Below are positions 15,085 to 24,587 of a DNA stretch of 64,000 nucleotides, one piece after another (position 1 is the stretch's first letter; every line of letters starts with the position of its first letter). This DNA is from Pseudoalteromonas sp. R3 (GTDB taxonomy: Bacteria; Pseudomonadota; Gammaproteobacteria; Enterobacterales; Alteromonadaceae), in the NCBI RefSeq assembly GCF_004014715.1, contig NZ_CP034835.1, forward strand, positions 2,542,001 to 2,606,000, read 5' to 3'. Under the pieces are notes generated by a model. It was not told the DNA's origin. It did not search any database and saw only the letters and a list, made by a program, of their open reading frames with translations. The position numbers and the translations under genes were made by a program.

Positions 15085-15846
15085 TTCACTTGGCTCTACT
15101 GCCTTGATACTAAAATTAGGGATAATTGCTTTTGTCGCAGGTCTTGACCTATTTTCAGACGGAAAGTGCCAAATGTTAAAGTCTTTATTAGGGTATGTAT
15201 CATAAACCAGTTGGTCCCAACCAAGCATATTTGCCATTTTAATGAATGCGGCTTCTTTTGCTACAGATAAACTTAACTTAGGGTTTAGGAATTTCATGTA
15301 ACCTGAGTTTACTGCACCAGTTAATATATCTACAACTTGTAGACCAAGGTGCTCTTTTGAATCATTCATTGTCACTTCTTGAATAGTTCTATCTGAGCCA
15401 AGTTTTGCCAACATATTGTTAGCAACTATACCAATAACTTCATCGTTCTTTTTATACTTGTCACACTTTTGGTCTATCAAAACAATAAGTTTTGATTTTA
15501 CTTGTTTGGCAGTGTTTTTTAATAAGTACGTGTAGGTTTGATAAAATGCTTTTTCCCTATCTGATTTCCAATTGTTATAAATAGATTTTTCAACAACGAT
15601 AGAGTGGTAGCAGCATGAACTTCTTAGAACCATGGAGAGGAGGTCTACACAGATATTTGCTTGCCCAGCACTATTCTTAATTTTTGACCACTTTAGCTCG
15701 CCAACAATCCCACGTTTTTTCTTTAAATCAAGAACGTATTTATTGAACTCGTCAACCTTTGATTTTGGGACACAAAGCAAACCAATTGAGTAACAACGGT
15801 CACTTCCTGTCGTTCCACTTTCGTCTCCATATACTAGATAGTCCAA
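15079..15846 (-). CDS. DUF3800 domain protein (integron cassette)
   Basis: 255 residues from TTG 15846, supported by GGAGG 5 bases upstream. The N-terminal YGDESGTTG is the acidic DUF3800 signature. Central LIVLIDQKCDKYKKND and the later HLGLQVVDILTGAVNSGYMK match the conserved second half (LQLADLLAGA-type motif). DUF3800 has an RNase H-like fold with conserved Asp/Glu and is often found in defence islands and cassettes. A nuclease function is inferred only. Full length. The last 30 residues are basic and extend past the domain. Confidence 0.8.
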   Translation of the reverse strand: MDYLVYGDESGTTGSDRCYSIGLLCVPKSKVDEFNKYVLDLKKKRGIVGELKWSKIKNSAGQANICVDLLSMVLRSSCCYHSIVVEKSIYNNWKSDREKAFYQTYTYLLKNTAKQVKSKLIVLIDQKCDKYKKNDEVIGIVANNMLAKLGSDRTIQEVTMNDSKEHLGLQVVDILTGAVNSGYMKFLNPKLSLSVAKEAAFIKMANMLGWDQLVYDTYPNKDFNIWHFPSENRSRPATKAIIPNFSIKAVEPSEI

Positions 15847-15870
15847 GTGAGCCTCCGTACTCTGTGTGAA

Positions 15871-15972
15871 ATATAACGCCTCAGTTAAAAGGCAAAATTT
15901 GGTTGGCTATAATGTGAAGCGGAGCGAAACCAGCCAACTTAATTTTGTCCGCTTTTAAACTGTTTGTTATAT
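15871..15972 (-). repeat. attC site, 102 bp
   Basis: ATATAAC (15871-15877) to GTTATAT (15966-15972), with arms TTTGGTTGGCTATAATG and CCAGCCAACTTAATTT. The centre is GAAGCGGAGCG, a variant of the common block. Confidence 0.8.
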
Positions 15973-16371
15973 GCGTGTGTAAATTGAAAAAACACCTTGC
16001 TCGCTATGAAATAGACCTTTGCTTTTGTACACACATTCACCGTACTTTTTTAACCCCGCCCCAATATAACCAAAATTAATTGTGCGTTGCGACTGACTAG
16101 TTTGTTCCAAAATATGCAAGGATTCTAAGTGAATGTTTAGGCTAATCAGATTCACGTATGACTTCCATTTTTCAGCGTCATAATTACCTGTGATGGTAAT
16201 TGCCTTACAGCCAGAAGAGTCGTAGTTGAAAATCCCCACCACTTCTGCAACTAACTTAAATTCATCCTCATTGTTTCCGATTTCGACAATTTTAACTGGA
16301 AAGTAGCTTCCTCCAGAATAAACTTGAAACGAGAGAACGATAAAAAACACGGTTATTAATAGTCTACTCAT
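15967..16371 (-). CDS. Secreted protein of unknown function (integron cassette)
   Basis: About 134 residues. ATG 16371 gives MSRLLITVFFIVLSFQVYSGG, a clear signal peptide; ATG 16377, two codons earlier and inside the attC core, is also possible. The mature protein is beta-rich with two cysteines (SSGCKAI, YGECVYK). No family recognised. It is the rightmost cassette gene, so it would be the first behind an integron promoter if the integrase were in its usual place. Confidence 0.6.
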   Translation of the reverse strand: MSRLLITVFFIVLSFQVYSGGSYFPVKIVEIGNNEDEFKLVAEVVGIFNYDSSGCKAITITGNYDAEKWKSYVNLISLNIHLESLHILEQTSQSQRTINFGYIGAGLKKYGECVYKSKGLFHSEQGVFSIYTRI

Positions 16372-16375
16372 GAGC

Positions 16376-16428
16376 ATATAACGCTTTAGTATTCATGCGT
16401 ACGCAGTACGCATAATCGTTTGTTGAAC
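16376..16428 (-). repeat. Short attC site, 53 bp (type S), right edge of the array
   Basis: ATATAAC (16376-16382) to GTTGAAC (16422-16428) with the ATGCGTAC GCA GTACGCAT hairpin. Nearly identical to 4817-4869. It is the last attC before core genes. Confidence 0.7.
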
Positions 16429-16620
16429 TGGGCCGCTACCTGCACGCCGTATCCGGCTGGTGTGGTCTATGCTACGGGAATTTGCTTTTGATGAGTAACT
16501 TCTGTTCTGAACCGTTTGTGACTTAAACCGTTACAACGTGACTCATTCCCTGCCTGAACAACGTTATTTATGCCTATTATTAGACCCACTTTTTTCCTAT
16601 TTGGCAAGGTGTTGTGATTT
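16422..16620 (-). repeat. Repeat R1, copy 3
   Basis: Matches 4863 onward and 7392 onward for about 200 bases from GTTGAACTGGGCCGCTACC to GGTGTTGTGATTTCG, then stops. It forms the junction between the cassette array and the core chromosome, where an attI/intI would be expected. Confidence 0.75.
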
Positions 16621-16720
16621 CGAGACGGGATGACGGAGCTGTTTGTCGGGTTTGTCTTCATTGAGTAACCTCTGCATGGTGTTCAAGTAGATCCCGGCTC
16701 GCATGCGTCCGGGATGACTA
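16621..16720. repeat. Palindromic intergenic repeat
   Basis: ATCCCGG (from about 16691) and CCGGGAT (to about 16715) form a stem around CTCGCATGCGT, and a related ACGGGATGAC occurs at 16624. This has the look of a dispersed palindromic intergenic repeat of marine gammaproteobacteria. The copy number in the genome cannot be seen here. Confidence 0.45.
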
Positions 16721-16783
16721 AGCAAATGCAAGTGTATAAAACAGGATAAAAGACTAAATGCTGATTTAAAGACCAGCGTCCGT

Positions 16784-17080
16784 TCACTTATCCAACCCAT
16801 AAAGGGCATCGGCGGTTTTGCGTAAGTCGACTTCATCGATAAAGTCGTCGCTGAGCGTGAGAATGGCGTTGAGGTTATTTTTGAGCTTTTCCTGGCTGAT
16901 GCCATTGGGCTTGAGCGCGGTTTGCAGCAGGTGCAGCGACATATCTGCCAGTAGCAGCTTCTGCTTTTCTGTCCAGTTGTCGTCGCCCTGTTTGGCGCTG
17001 TCTTGTAAAATGGCCTGCTCTACTTCGTCGTGCATGCTCCAGCTTAGTTTGAGCAGCTCTCGGCGTGTTTCCTGATCCAT
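16784..17080 (-). CDS. Small helical protein of unknown function
   Basis: 98 residues from ATG 17080 with GGAGGG 4 bases upstream; an 18-codon upstream extension is rejected. All-helical and charged (MDQETRRELLKLSWSMHDEVEQAI, KQKLLLADMSLHLLQTAL), with no membrane segment. It follows the kinase-like gene with 65 bases between and on the same strand, so co-transcription is likely. No family recognised. Confidence 0.6.
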   Translation of the reverse strand: MDQETRRELLKLSWSMHDEVEQAILQDSAKQGDDNWTEKQKLLLADMSLHLLQTALKPNGISQEKLKNNLNAILTLSDDFIDEVDLRKTADALYGLDK

Positions 17081-17145
17081 GTTTCCCTCCGGTTGTAAGC
17101 TATTTATCTTGGCGGAGGACGGGCCAATGTGCAACGTGCGTTTTG

Positions 17146-18993
17146 TTATATCTTAGTCGCAGATGATTCACTTTGAGTTTCTGCAGCTTTCGGATCTTTA
17201 GGATAAAAATGGTCTGGCTGGCGGGCGCACAATGCAAATTCACGGGTATTTTTGTAAGGCAGTTTCATAAAACCAGCGACACCGAAATCCTGAATACTCA
17301 TAGCGTATTGCATAATGCGGGTCAGCAGAGTTTTAAACTCCCGCTCTTTGCTGGCATCTAGCAGGCAGTAGTAATGGTGAATTTTAAGGCGGTCGTTGAG
17401 CGATTCAAAGATGATACAACCGGTATGGTGGATCTGGTTAAGCTCAAACACGCACTGCACTATTTGTCGTGGTAATTGCAGTTGCTCGTCAGGGTCTTTA
17501 CCATCTTCAAAGTAAGAGTGTGGCCGCGCGATCTCACTGGTACCAATGTCCGATACGGTGTATTGCAACTCGGGGACGTGGTCAAAAATAAACGCGCCAG
17601 TGCCGTCACGCTGGAGTTGTATAGTCTGTCTGGCATCAAACAGGCAGCATTTAAACAGGCCCTTTTGCTCTATCCCCTGCGCCAGCATCACGGTGGCGTT
17701 TACGGCATCCGTAAAAGCACTTTGCAAAGCTTCATCGTGCAGTACCAGGCTGGACTCCACAAACAAAGAGGCGTCTTTCCAGTGAAAGCTCAGACCACCT
17801 ACTACCGGATACTTTGCCAGCCGGCTGATGGACGCCAGAAACGCTTTCTCACTGTCGCCGGTGTCGAACAGAAACTCTTTATAGTAGCGGTCCAGCTGAG
17901 CATCATTCACGTCCAGCAGTTGCTGATTATGATCGGCGCGGCGTAGAAATTGTTTGCGCGAGCTGTAAACCACCGTATCTGGCTCTTCGTCGATCTCATT
18001 AAACCAAAACGGGATGCTGGCCTTGCGAGGCGGTGTTTTTAGTTCGGGCAGATACATGCGCGCCATGGCCGGCATATTGCGCATAAAGTAGTCGCCGGCC
18101 TGATCTCGGGTGGTTTTATCTTTGCTCAGCATTGCATCTATCATTCTGGCAAATGCTTGTGGCAAGCCTAAGCTGGTTGCGGGGATCACGGCGGCGCCAA
18201 AACGGCAGGACTGGGCACTGGCCAGCGCGTAAATGGTGGATGCCACGCCCTGCTCGTCAAAGCGTGGCGAGGAGCGCGCGCCCGACATTTGCTCATCGCC
18301 AATAAAGTACACATCGCCCATCCGGGCATTGGTACTGCTGATGTCCGATGACATAAGATCCATAATATTACTGGCAACGGGCTCGCCATGGGCATCCAGC
18401 TGCGCATACACTGAACTGCCCCAGTCAACCAGCGAAAAGCTGTCCGTTGCTTCATCCCAAACAATATTAGACGGCTTAATATCGCCGTGTACCACAGGCT
18501 GAGGAGACATGCCATTTTTGCGGTCACGTAAATCAACCAGTACACTTCTGAGTTTATTGGCCAGATGCACCAGCTCATGAGGTTTAAAGCGACCACGTTT
18601 AAGCGACCATTGTTCGAGATCCTGGCCTTTGGCACGGGCCATCATCAGGATCCCCTGCTTTTTTGCCCGTTCAAAAGCGTAAAACTCGGGGACCATGGGA
18701 TTTTTAATCTGCGACAGCATATAGGCTTCGTCTTCCAGCCGGTCACGTACACTCTGAGCCAGGGTAATGCGGGAAAACTTAAACACCCACTCTTTGCCCT
18801 GCTCATCGATCCCTGCAAATACAAACCCGAATGCGCCGGACCCGATCACTTCCACATCATGATAGCCAAGCATAGTCAGCTGTTTTTGACAGATGTTGAG
18901 CCACTGACGGTGTTTTTTTGCATCTTTATGGGAGAGCAAATACACCGATTGCTGTTCATTGATGTAAAAATTATGGATCGACTTTTCTGTCAT
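17146..18993 (-). CDS. Serine/threonine protein kinase-like protein
   Basis: 615 residues. The kinase core is complete: glycine loop GSGAFGFVF (51-59), Lys72 in VFKFSR, catalytic loop HGDIKPSN (169-176) and DWG (190-192, DFG equivalent). HGD in place of HRD is usual in bacterial kinases. The long C-terminal half (about 320-615) is not kinase, has no transmembrane helix and contains no domain I know. It may sense or bind a partner. The protein looks cytoplasmic. It is downstream of glnS but separated by a terminator, so probably has its own promoter. The partner gene at 16784 may be its target or regulator (inference). Confidence 0.75.
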   Translation of the reverse strand: MTEKSIHNFYINEQQSVYLLSHKDAKKHRQWLNICQKQLTMLGYHDVEVIGSGAFGFVFAGIDEQGKEWVFKFSRITLAQSVRDRLEDEAYMLSQIKNPMVPEFYAFERAKKQGILMMARAKGQDLEQWSLKRGRFKPHELVHLANKLRSVLVDLRDRKNGMSPQPVVHGDIKPSNIVWDEATDSFSLVDWGSSVYAQLDAHGEPVASNIMDLMSSDISSTNARMGDVYFIGDEQMSGARSSPRFDEQGVASTIYALASAQSCRFGAAVIPATSLGLPQAFARMIDAMLSKDKTTRDQAGDYFMRNMPAMARMYLPELKTPPRKASIPFWFNEIDEEPDTVVYSSRKQFLRRADHNQQLLDVNDAQLDRYYKEFLFDTGDSEKAFLASISRLAKYPVVGGLSFHWKDASLFVESSLVLHDEALQSAFTDAVNATVMLAQGIEQKGLFKCCLFDARQTIQLQRDGTGAFIFDHVPELQYTVSDIGTSEIARPHSYFEDGKDPDEQLQLPRQIVQCVFELNQIHHTGCIIFESLNDRLKIHHYYCLLDASKEREFKTLLTRIMQYAMSIQDFGVAGFMKLPYKNTREFALCARQPDHFYPKDPKAAETQSESSATKI

Positions 18994-19068
18994 GTGCCTG
19001 TCCGTTTACGGGTATTTAGTGTTTCTAATGCAAATTATCAAATCAATTCTGAAGATCGGGCATGATAA

Positions 19069-19100
19069 TTAAAAAAGGCCGACATAAGCCGACCTTTTTA
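19069..19100 (-). terminator. Terminator after glnS
   Basis: AAAAAAGGCCGAC and GCCGACCTTTTTA form a stem with two mismatches and a T run on either strand. Located 14 bases past the glnS stop. Confidence 0.65.
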
Positions 19101-19113
19101 TTTATTGTGCGTG

Positions 19114-20775
19114 TTAGGCGTTTTCGATTTTTGCCCAGGAATCACGCAGACCCACTGTTTGGTTGAAGGTCAATGTGTCGCGCTTGTTATCACGACAGTA
19201 GTAGCCCAGACGCTCAAACTGAAAGCCTTGCTCAGGTGCAGCGTCAGCCAGAGACGGCTCAAGCTTAGCATTGGCGATGATTTCCAGTGAATCTGGATTC
19301 AGCGTAGTCGCAAAGTCTTCCGCCGCTGCCGGGTTTGGTACATTGAACAGACGATCGTATTGACGTACTTCTGCGTCAATGCAGTGGCTTGCTGATACCC
19401 AGTGGATAACGCCTTTCACTTTACGACCATCAGCCGGGTTTTTACCTAAGGTATCGGCGTCGTATGTACAGTAAATTGTAGTGATGTTACCCGCATCATC
19501 CTCTTCAACGCGCTCGGCTTTAATCACATAGGCATTACGCAAACGTACCTCTTTGCCAAGTACCAAACGCTTAAACTTCTTGTTCGCTTCAACTCGGAAG
19601 TCATCACGCTCAATGTAGATTTCGCGAGTAAATGGCAACTGACGTGAGCCCATTTCCAATGTCGGATGGTTAGGCGCGTCAAGCATCTCTACCTGCTCGG
19701 CGTCATAGTTTTCAATCACGATTTTAACCGGATCAAGTACTGCCATTGCACGCGGTGCGTTTTCATTCAGGTCGTCACGGATACAGGCTTCCAGCATGCC
19801 CATTTCAACCATATTGTCTTGCTTGGTAATACCAATGCGCTTACAGAATTCACGGATAGACGCAGGGGTATAACCACGACGACGCAATCCAGCAATAGTT
19901 GGCATGCGCGGGTCGTCCCAGCCTTCTACCTGACCGTTCACCACCAGGTCATTTAGCTTACGCTTTGACATCACGGTGTATTCCAGGTTCAGACGAGAAA
20001 ATTCGATCTGTTGTGGATGACACTCAATACTGATGTTGTCCAGTACCCAGTCGTACAAACGACGGTTGTCCTGGAACTCCAGCGTACACAGTGAATGGGT
20101 GATCCCTTCCAGTGCATCCGAAATACAGTGGGTAAAATCGTACATTGGGTAAATGCACCACTTGTCACCAGTCTGGTGATGGTGAGCAAAACGAATACGA
20201 TAAATGATAGGGTCGCGCAGCACCATGAATGAGCTGGCCATGTCTATCTTAGCACGCAGTACACACTCGCCTTCTTTAAACTCGCCGTTCTTCATTTTTT
20301 CGAACAACGCCAGGTTTTCTTCCGGTGAGGTGTCGCGATATGGGCTGTTTTTACCTGCCTCAGTCAAGGTGCCGCGGTATTCACGCGCCTGCTCCGGTGA
20401 CAGGAAACACACGTAGGCAAGACCTTTATTGATCAGCTCTACCGCATATTCGTATAGCTTGTCGAAATAGTTAGACGAATAGCAGATCTCACCATCCCAG
20501 TTAAAACCCAGCCACTGCACGTCTTCTTTGATTGAGTTTACGTAATCCAGATCTTCTTTTTCCGGGTTCGTATCGTCAAAGCGCAGGTTACACAGACCCT
20601 GGTAGTCGCGGGCGATGCCAAAGTTCAGACAAATAGACTTAGCATGGCCTATATGTAAGTAGCCGTTCGGCTCTGGTGGAAAGCGCGTGTGCGTACCGCC
20701 ATGCTTACCGCTGGCCAAATCCGCATCAATGATATTTGTTATAAAATTTGTTGGGCGATTTTCTGCTTCCGCCAT
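19114..20775 (-). CDS. glnS: Glutaminyl-tRNA synthetase
   Basis: 553 residues, the usual length for bacterial GlnRS. Class I signatures are present: [14 protein letters not shown] with HIGH at 41-44, and VMSKRK in the KMSKS position in the second half of the catalytic domain. The C-terminal beta-barrel anticodon domain is complete ([21 protein letters not shown]). It charges tRNA-Gln with glutamine using ATP in the cytoplasm. It is monocistronic, with a terminator downstream and a divergent gene 253 bases upstream. Confidence 0.97.
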   Translation of the reverse strand: MAEAENRPTNFITNIIDADLASGKHGGTHTRFPPEPNGYLHIGHAKSICLNFGIARDYQGLCNLRFDDTNPEKEDLDYVNSIKEDVQWLGFNWDGEICYSSNYFDKLYEYAVELINKGLAYVCFLSPEQAREYRGTLTEAGKNSPYRDTSPEENLALFEKMKNGEFKEGECVLRAKIDMASSFMVLRDPIIYRIRFAHHHQTGDKWCIYPMYDFTHCISDALEGITHSLCTLEFQDNRRLYDWVLDNISIECHPQQIEFSRLNLEYTVMSKRKLNDLVVNGQVEGWDDPRMPTIAGLRRRGYTPASIREFCKRIGITKQDNMVEMGMLEACIRDDLNENAPRAMAVLDPVKIVIENYDAEQVEMLDAPNHPTLEMGSRQLPFTREIYIERDDFRVEANKKFKRLVLGKEVRLRNAYVIKAERVEEDDAGNITTIYCTYDADTLGKNPADGRKVKGVIHWVSASHCIDAEVRQYDRLFNVPNPAAAEDFATTLNPDSLEIIANAKLEPSLADAAPEQGFQFERLGYYCRDNKRDTLTFNQTVGLRDSWAKIENA

Positions 20776-21028
20776 AGGAACTCATTCCTCTGAAAATTTA
20801 GTACCAGTTAACTGAGGCATTATTACAAAAAGTTAGCGCAACGAACAGCGTAAAACTAAGGCGAAAACAGATTTACCTCGCAATTGTGTAAACCTGGGCA
20901 TAAAACAGCCAAATCAAAGGCAATAAGACGCGTCATTTTTATGACAAATTTTGTTCTAGCGCAATATATTCGTCACACGCTCGCTCTATCATAGGCGTCA
21001 ACAACAGAGGTATCGCAAGGAAAAACCT
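20776..21028. other. Divergent promoter region of glnS and the DUF3083-like gene
   Basis: 253 bases between two divergent genes. It must hold both promoters. I could not fix the -35/-10 boxes with confidence. Confidence 0.4.
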
Positions 21029-22099
21029 ATGGCATCAATGAATCTTCACCGCGTTTATATTCCAACGAACGCACGTAACAACCATTACATTCTGGCTGAG
21101 TTCAAACCCAGTGACGCATTCTTCGATTGCTTTGATGATGTGGAAAGCTGCTACCAACGCCTGGCCCGAAAGTTGTTTGCCATCTGCGACGAGCACGAAT
21201 TATTTAACGTTCACGTCATTGCTAACGACAAGCTGCCCATCGTGCGCTATCACGACGAAGCACACAGCCTGCAAACGGATAAGCAGATCCTGTTTTTTTA
21301 CAATCCAAAGTATCACGAAGGTCACAAGATACATTATGAGGCGAGCCATAAAGCCCGTAAAATTCGCTTATTGTTCCTGGCCACCGGCGATGAGCTGCGT
21401 GCCAATGCCGCCAGTTTCCACAGCAAAGTGAAAAAAGCACTGGACGACCTTAAAGAACAATATGAACAGCAAGGCTTGTCTTATAAAGTGCGTGACCATC
21501 AGCATCTGACCTATGACATTTTCGCTAAGGTAAAAGGTCACAGAGAAAGTTACGGCTATAAACTGCGTAGCTTATATCCACGCTACCAGGCGCGTAACTG
21601 CACATTGCCAGAGCAGCACTCAGAGATGAGCTATGTGTCTTTCTCTATCCCTATTACCCGCGCTATCAAAACCGAGTATCAAAGTCAGATGCGCCCGGGG
21701 GATTACACTCAGTTTTATCGTAGCATTGAGGACAGCTTTTTAACTTTGTGTGATCAGCTGCAACTGACCCATGTTGGCTTTGTGGCCGATGGCCGTCAGC
21801 CGTTGGTCAGAAGCAGTCAGATTGATAAGTCAGACGCCAATCGCGAGTTGCAAAAGCTGAGCTTTGATACATCTGCGCCGGATGGTCAGGTACGCTCTAT
21901 CTGGGAAGGCGAACATCTGTGCGATACCATGCACTTTGTGGTGGTTGCCAGCGACAAAGATAAAAAAGACGTGGGCTACGGCAAGTTTATGAACAACGCC
22001 GAAACCATGATCCGCCGTTTAACCGGCAAGCTGCCTATTAACCCTGAGAAGCAAGACGTTATTGTGCGTTTCTTCCAGCACATTAGCTATCAAGACTAA
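21029..22099 (+). CDS. Conserved protein, DUF3083-like
   Basis: 356 residues from ATG 21029 with AAGGA 7 bases upstream. Soluble, with no signal peptide and no membrane helix. The text (HRVYIPTNARNNHYILAEF, SYVSFSIPITRAIKTEYQSQMRPGDYTQFY) reads as two related halves, each starting with a beta strand block. It resembles DUF3083, a family of unknown function confined largely to Shewanella, Pseudoalteromonas and relatives. The family name is from memory. Followed by a GC-rich hairpin terminator. Confidence 0.6.
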   Translation: MASMNLHRVYIPTNARNNHYILAEFKPSDAFFDCFDDVESCYQRLARKLFAICDEHELFNVHVIANDKLPIVRYHDEAHSLQTDKQILFFYNPKYHEGHKIHYEASHKARKIRLLFLATGDELRANAASFHSKVKKALDDLKEQYEQQGLSYKVRDHQHLTYDIFAKVKGHRESYGYKLRSLYPRYQARNCTLPEQHSEMSYVSFSIPITRAIKTEYQSQMRPGDYTQFYRSIEDSFLTLCDQLQLTHVGFVADGRQPLVRSSQIDKSDANRELQKLSFDTSAPDGQVRSIWEGEHLCDTMHFVVVASDKDKKDVGYGKFMNNAETMIRRLTGKLPINPEKQDVIVRFFQHISYQD

Positions 22100-22108
22100 T
22101 CTTATCAC

Positions 22109-22127
22109 GCGGGGGAGTTTCCCCCGC
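22109..22127 (+). terminator. GC-rich hairpin after the DUF3083-like gene
   Basis: GCGGGGGA and TCCCCCGC pair across a 3-nt loop, 9 bases after the stop codon. There is no long T run. Confidence 0.55.
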
Positions 22128-22314
22128 TTCACTCACATTCAACACATTCCCATAAACCACACGTGTTTATCTCTTGATGAATGCAACCTCTCCGCTAACG
22201 ACCTACACACTTGCCAAAATAGCTGCTGGCTAACCCGAAAATACCACCAAAATTTGGCAAGATTCTCATGTATTCATCATCAAGGTCAACGGCTTAGAGG
22301 ATATGATGGCAGGA

Positions 22315-22347
22315 TCAAAAAAGGCGCCCTGAGGCGCCTTTTTTACA
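22315..22347. terminator. Bidirectional terminator between convergent genes
   Basis: AAAAAAGGCGCC, CTGA, GGCGCCTTTTTT: a perfect stem with A and T runs on both sides. It can stop sucD transcription (minus) and read-through from the left. Confidence 0.9.
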
Positions 22348-22362
22348 GTACAGGTAACGTGA

Positions 22363-23235
22363 TTACCAGCCTGCTTTTTCTTTTAGTGCAGAACCGATCT
22401 CAGCCAGTGAGCGAACGGTTTTAACGCCAGCAGCTTCAAGTGCAGCAAACTTCTCGTCAGCTGTACCTTTACCACCTGCGATGATTGCACCAGCGTGACC
22501 CATACGCTTACCTGGAGGCGCTGTAACACCTGCAATGTAAGAAACAACTGGTTTAGTCACGTTATGCTTGATGTACTCAGCCGCTTCTTCTTCAGCTGTA
22601 CCACCGATCTCACCAATCATTACGATTGCTTCAGTCTTAGGATCGTTCTGGAACATTTCCAGTACGTCGATGAAGTTAGTGCCTGGGATTGGGTCACCAC
22701 CGATACCTACACAAGTAGACTGACCGAAGCCAGCGTCAGTAGTTTGCTTAACCGCTTCGTAAGTCAAAGTACCTGAACGAGATACAATGCCTACTTTACC
22801 AGGAAGGTGGATGTGACCAGGCATGATACCGATCTTACACTCGCCCGGAGTGATAACACCAGGACAGTTAGGACCAATCATGCGAACGCCAGTTTCTTCC
22901 AGCTTCACTTTAACATCAACCATATCAAGTGTAGGGATGCCTTCAGTGATACATACGATAAGCTCGATACCTGCGTCGATCGCTTCAAGGATAGCGTCTT
23001 TACAAAATGCTGCTGGTACGTAGATTACAGATGCAGTTGCACCAGTAGACTCTACCGCTTCACGTACAGTGTTGAATACTGGCAGACCCAGGTGAGTTGT
23101 GCCGCCTTTACCAGGAGAAACACCACCAACCATTTGCGTACCGTACTGGATAGCTTGCTCAGAGTGGAAAGTACCCTGACCACCAGTGAAACCCTGACAG
23201 ATTACTTTAGTATCTTTGTTAATTAGTACAGACAT
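22363..23235 (-). CDS. sucD: Succinyl-CoA synthetase, alpha subunit
   Basis: 290 residues. CoA-binding Rossmann domain at the N-terminus ([16 protein letters not shown]), [21 protein letters not shown], and the phosphohistidine region [15 protein letters not shown] near residue 245. With SucC it converts succinyl-CoA, ADP and Pi to succinate, CoA and ATP in the TCA cycle. Its ATG abuts the sucC stop codon (shared base at 23235), which implies translational coupling. A strong terminator follows. Confidence 0.97.
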   Translation of the reverse strand: MSVLINKDTKVICQGFTGGQGTFHSEQAIQYGTQMVGGVSPGKGGTTHLGLPVFNTVREAVESTGATASVIYVPAAFCKDAILEAIDAGIELIVCITEGIPTLDMVDVKVKLEETGVRMIGPNCPGVITPGECKIGIMPGHIHLPGKVGIVSRSGTLTYEAVKQTTDAGFGQSTCVGIGGDPIPGTNFIDVLEMFQNDPKTEAIVMIGEIGGTAEEEAAEYIKHNVTKPVVSYIAGVTAPPGKRMGHAGAIIAGGKGTADEKFAALEAAGVKTVRSLAEIGSALKEKAGW

Positions 23236-24401
23236 TATTTGCCCTCCGCAGCAGCAACTACTTTCTCAGCAGCGTCAGTTAGAGACTCAGCTGCAATGAT
23301 GTCAAGGCCAGAGTTAGCTAGTACTTCACGACCCGCTTCAGCATTAGTACCTTCAAGACGTACAACTACTGGTACGTTCACGCCAACTTCTTTAACCGCA
23401 CCGATGATACCTTCTGCGATCATGTCACAACGAACGATACCGCCGAAGATGTTAACAAGTACAGCTTTAACGTTGTCATCAGACAGGATGATCTTGAACG
23501 CTTCAGATACACGCTCTTTAGTCGCGCCGCCACCTACGTCAAGGAAGTTAGCAGGCTTACCGCCGTGCAGGTTTACGATGTCCATAGTACCCATTGCTAG
23601 GCCAGCACCGTTAACCATACAACCTACGTTACCGTCTAGCGCAACATAGTTCAGCTCGAAGCTTGCTGCGTGAGCTTCACGCGCGTCTTCTTGTGAAGGA
23701 TCGTGGAATTCACGGATCTTAGGCTGACGGAACAATGCATTGCCGTCTACACCGATCTTGCCGTCAAGACAGTGCAGGTTGCCTTCATCAGTGATTACCA
23801 GAGGGTTGATCTCTAGTAGTGCAAAGTCGTGGTTGATGAACATGTCAGCAAGACCCATGAAGATCTTAGTGAACTGTTTAACTTGAGTTGGGTTCAGATT
23901 TAGTTTGAACGCAAGCTCACGACCTTGGTAAGCCTGAGGACCGACTAGTGGATCGATCTCAGCTTTGTGAATTAGTTCTGGTGTGTTGTGAGCAACTTCT
24001 TCGATCTCAACACCACCTTCAGTTGATGCCATGAACACGATTTTACGTGAAGCACGGTCAACAACAGCACCCAGGTATAGCTCATTTGCAATATCAGTGC
24101 AGCTTTCTACTAAGATTTTAGCAACTGGCTGACCTTTCTCGTCAGTTTGGTAGGTTACCAGGTTTTTGCCTAACCAGTTTTCAGCAAATGCGCGGATCTC
24201 GTCTTTGCTGTCTGCCAGTTTTACACCGCCCGCTTTACCACGGCCGCCAGCGTGTACTTGACATTTTACAACCCACTTGTCACCACCGATTTTACCAGCA
24301 GCTTCAACTGCCTCTTGAGGCGTGTCACAAGCGTAACCATCTGATACAGGTAAACCATATTCGGCAAAAAGTTGTTTTGCCTGATACTCATGCAAATTCA
24401 T
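23235..24401 (-). CDS. sucC: Succinyl-CoA synthetase, beta subunit
   Basis: 388 residues, standard length. N-terminal ATP-grasp domain ([36 protein letters not shown]) and C-terminal ligase domain ([33 protein letters not shown]). It forms the heterodimer or tetramer with SucD. A terminator lies between sucB and sucC, so sucCD may have its own promoter in the 186-base gap. Confidence 0.97.
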   Translation of the reverse strand: MNLHEYQAKQLFAEYGLPVSDGYACDTPQEAVEAAGKIGGDKWVVKCQVHAGGRGKAGGVKLADSKDEIRAFAENWLGKNLVTYQTDEKGQPVAKILVESCTDIANELYLGAVVDRASRKIVFMASTEGGVEIEEVAHNTPELIHKAEIDPLVGPQAYQGRELAFKLNLNPTQVKQFTKIFMGLADMFINHDFALLEINPLVITDEGNLHCLDGKIGVDGNALFRQPKIREFHDPSQEDAREAHAASFELNYVALDGNVGCMVNGAGLAMGTMDIVNLHGGKPANFLDVGGGATKERVSEAFKIILSDDNVKAVLVNIFGGIVRCDMIAEGIIGAVKEVGVNVPVVVRLEGTNAEAGREVLANSGLDIIAAESLTDAAEKVVAAAEGK

Positions 24402-24527
24402 GATGCTTTATCCAATTTTTTATACTAAAAAAGCTGAATATTTATGCAAATAATCAGCTATCCCAAATTGCGCCCATAGTATAGATCTCAAGGCCTTGTA
24501 TGAAAACCCCAGTAAGACTAATGGCGC

Positions 24528-24568
24528 AAAAAAAAAGCTGTATGCGGACATTATGCTCACATACAGCT
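24528..24568 (-). terminator. Terminator between sucB and sucC
   Basis: AGCTGTATG (24536-24544) pairs with CATACAGCT (24560-24568), and nine A on the plus strand give nine U in the minus-strand RNA. A strong intrinsic terminator placed inside the suc cluster. Confidence 0.85.
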
Positions 24569-24587
24569 TAATCTTTAATCTAGATGA

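Noticed and set aside
1..16430. CRISPR array
   Set aside because: The repeated palindromes are of variable length, are separated by genes and carry attC cores; there are no evenly spaced short repeats or cas genes.
16467..16661. 64-residue minus-strand frame in repeat R1 copy 3
   Set aside because: The same frame in copies 1 and 2 is broken or altered, it lacks a ribosome-binding site, and its 5' part lies outside the repeat.
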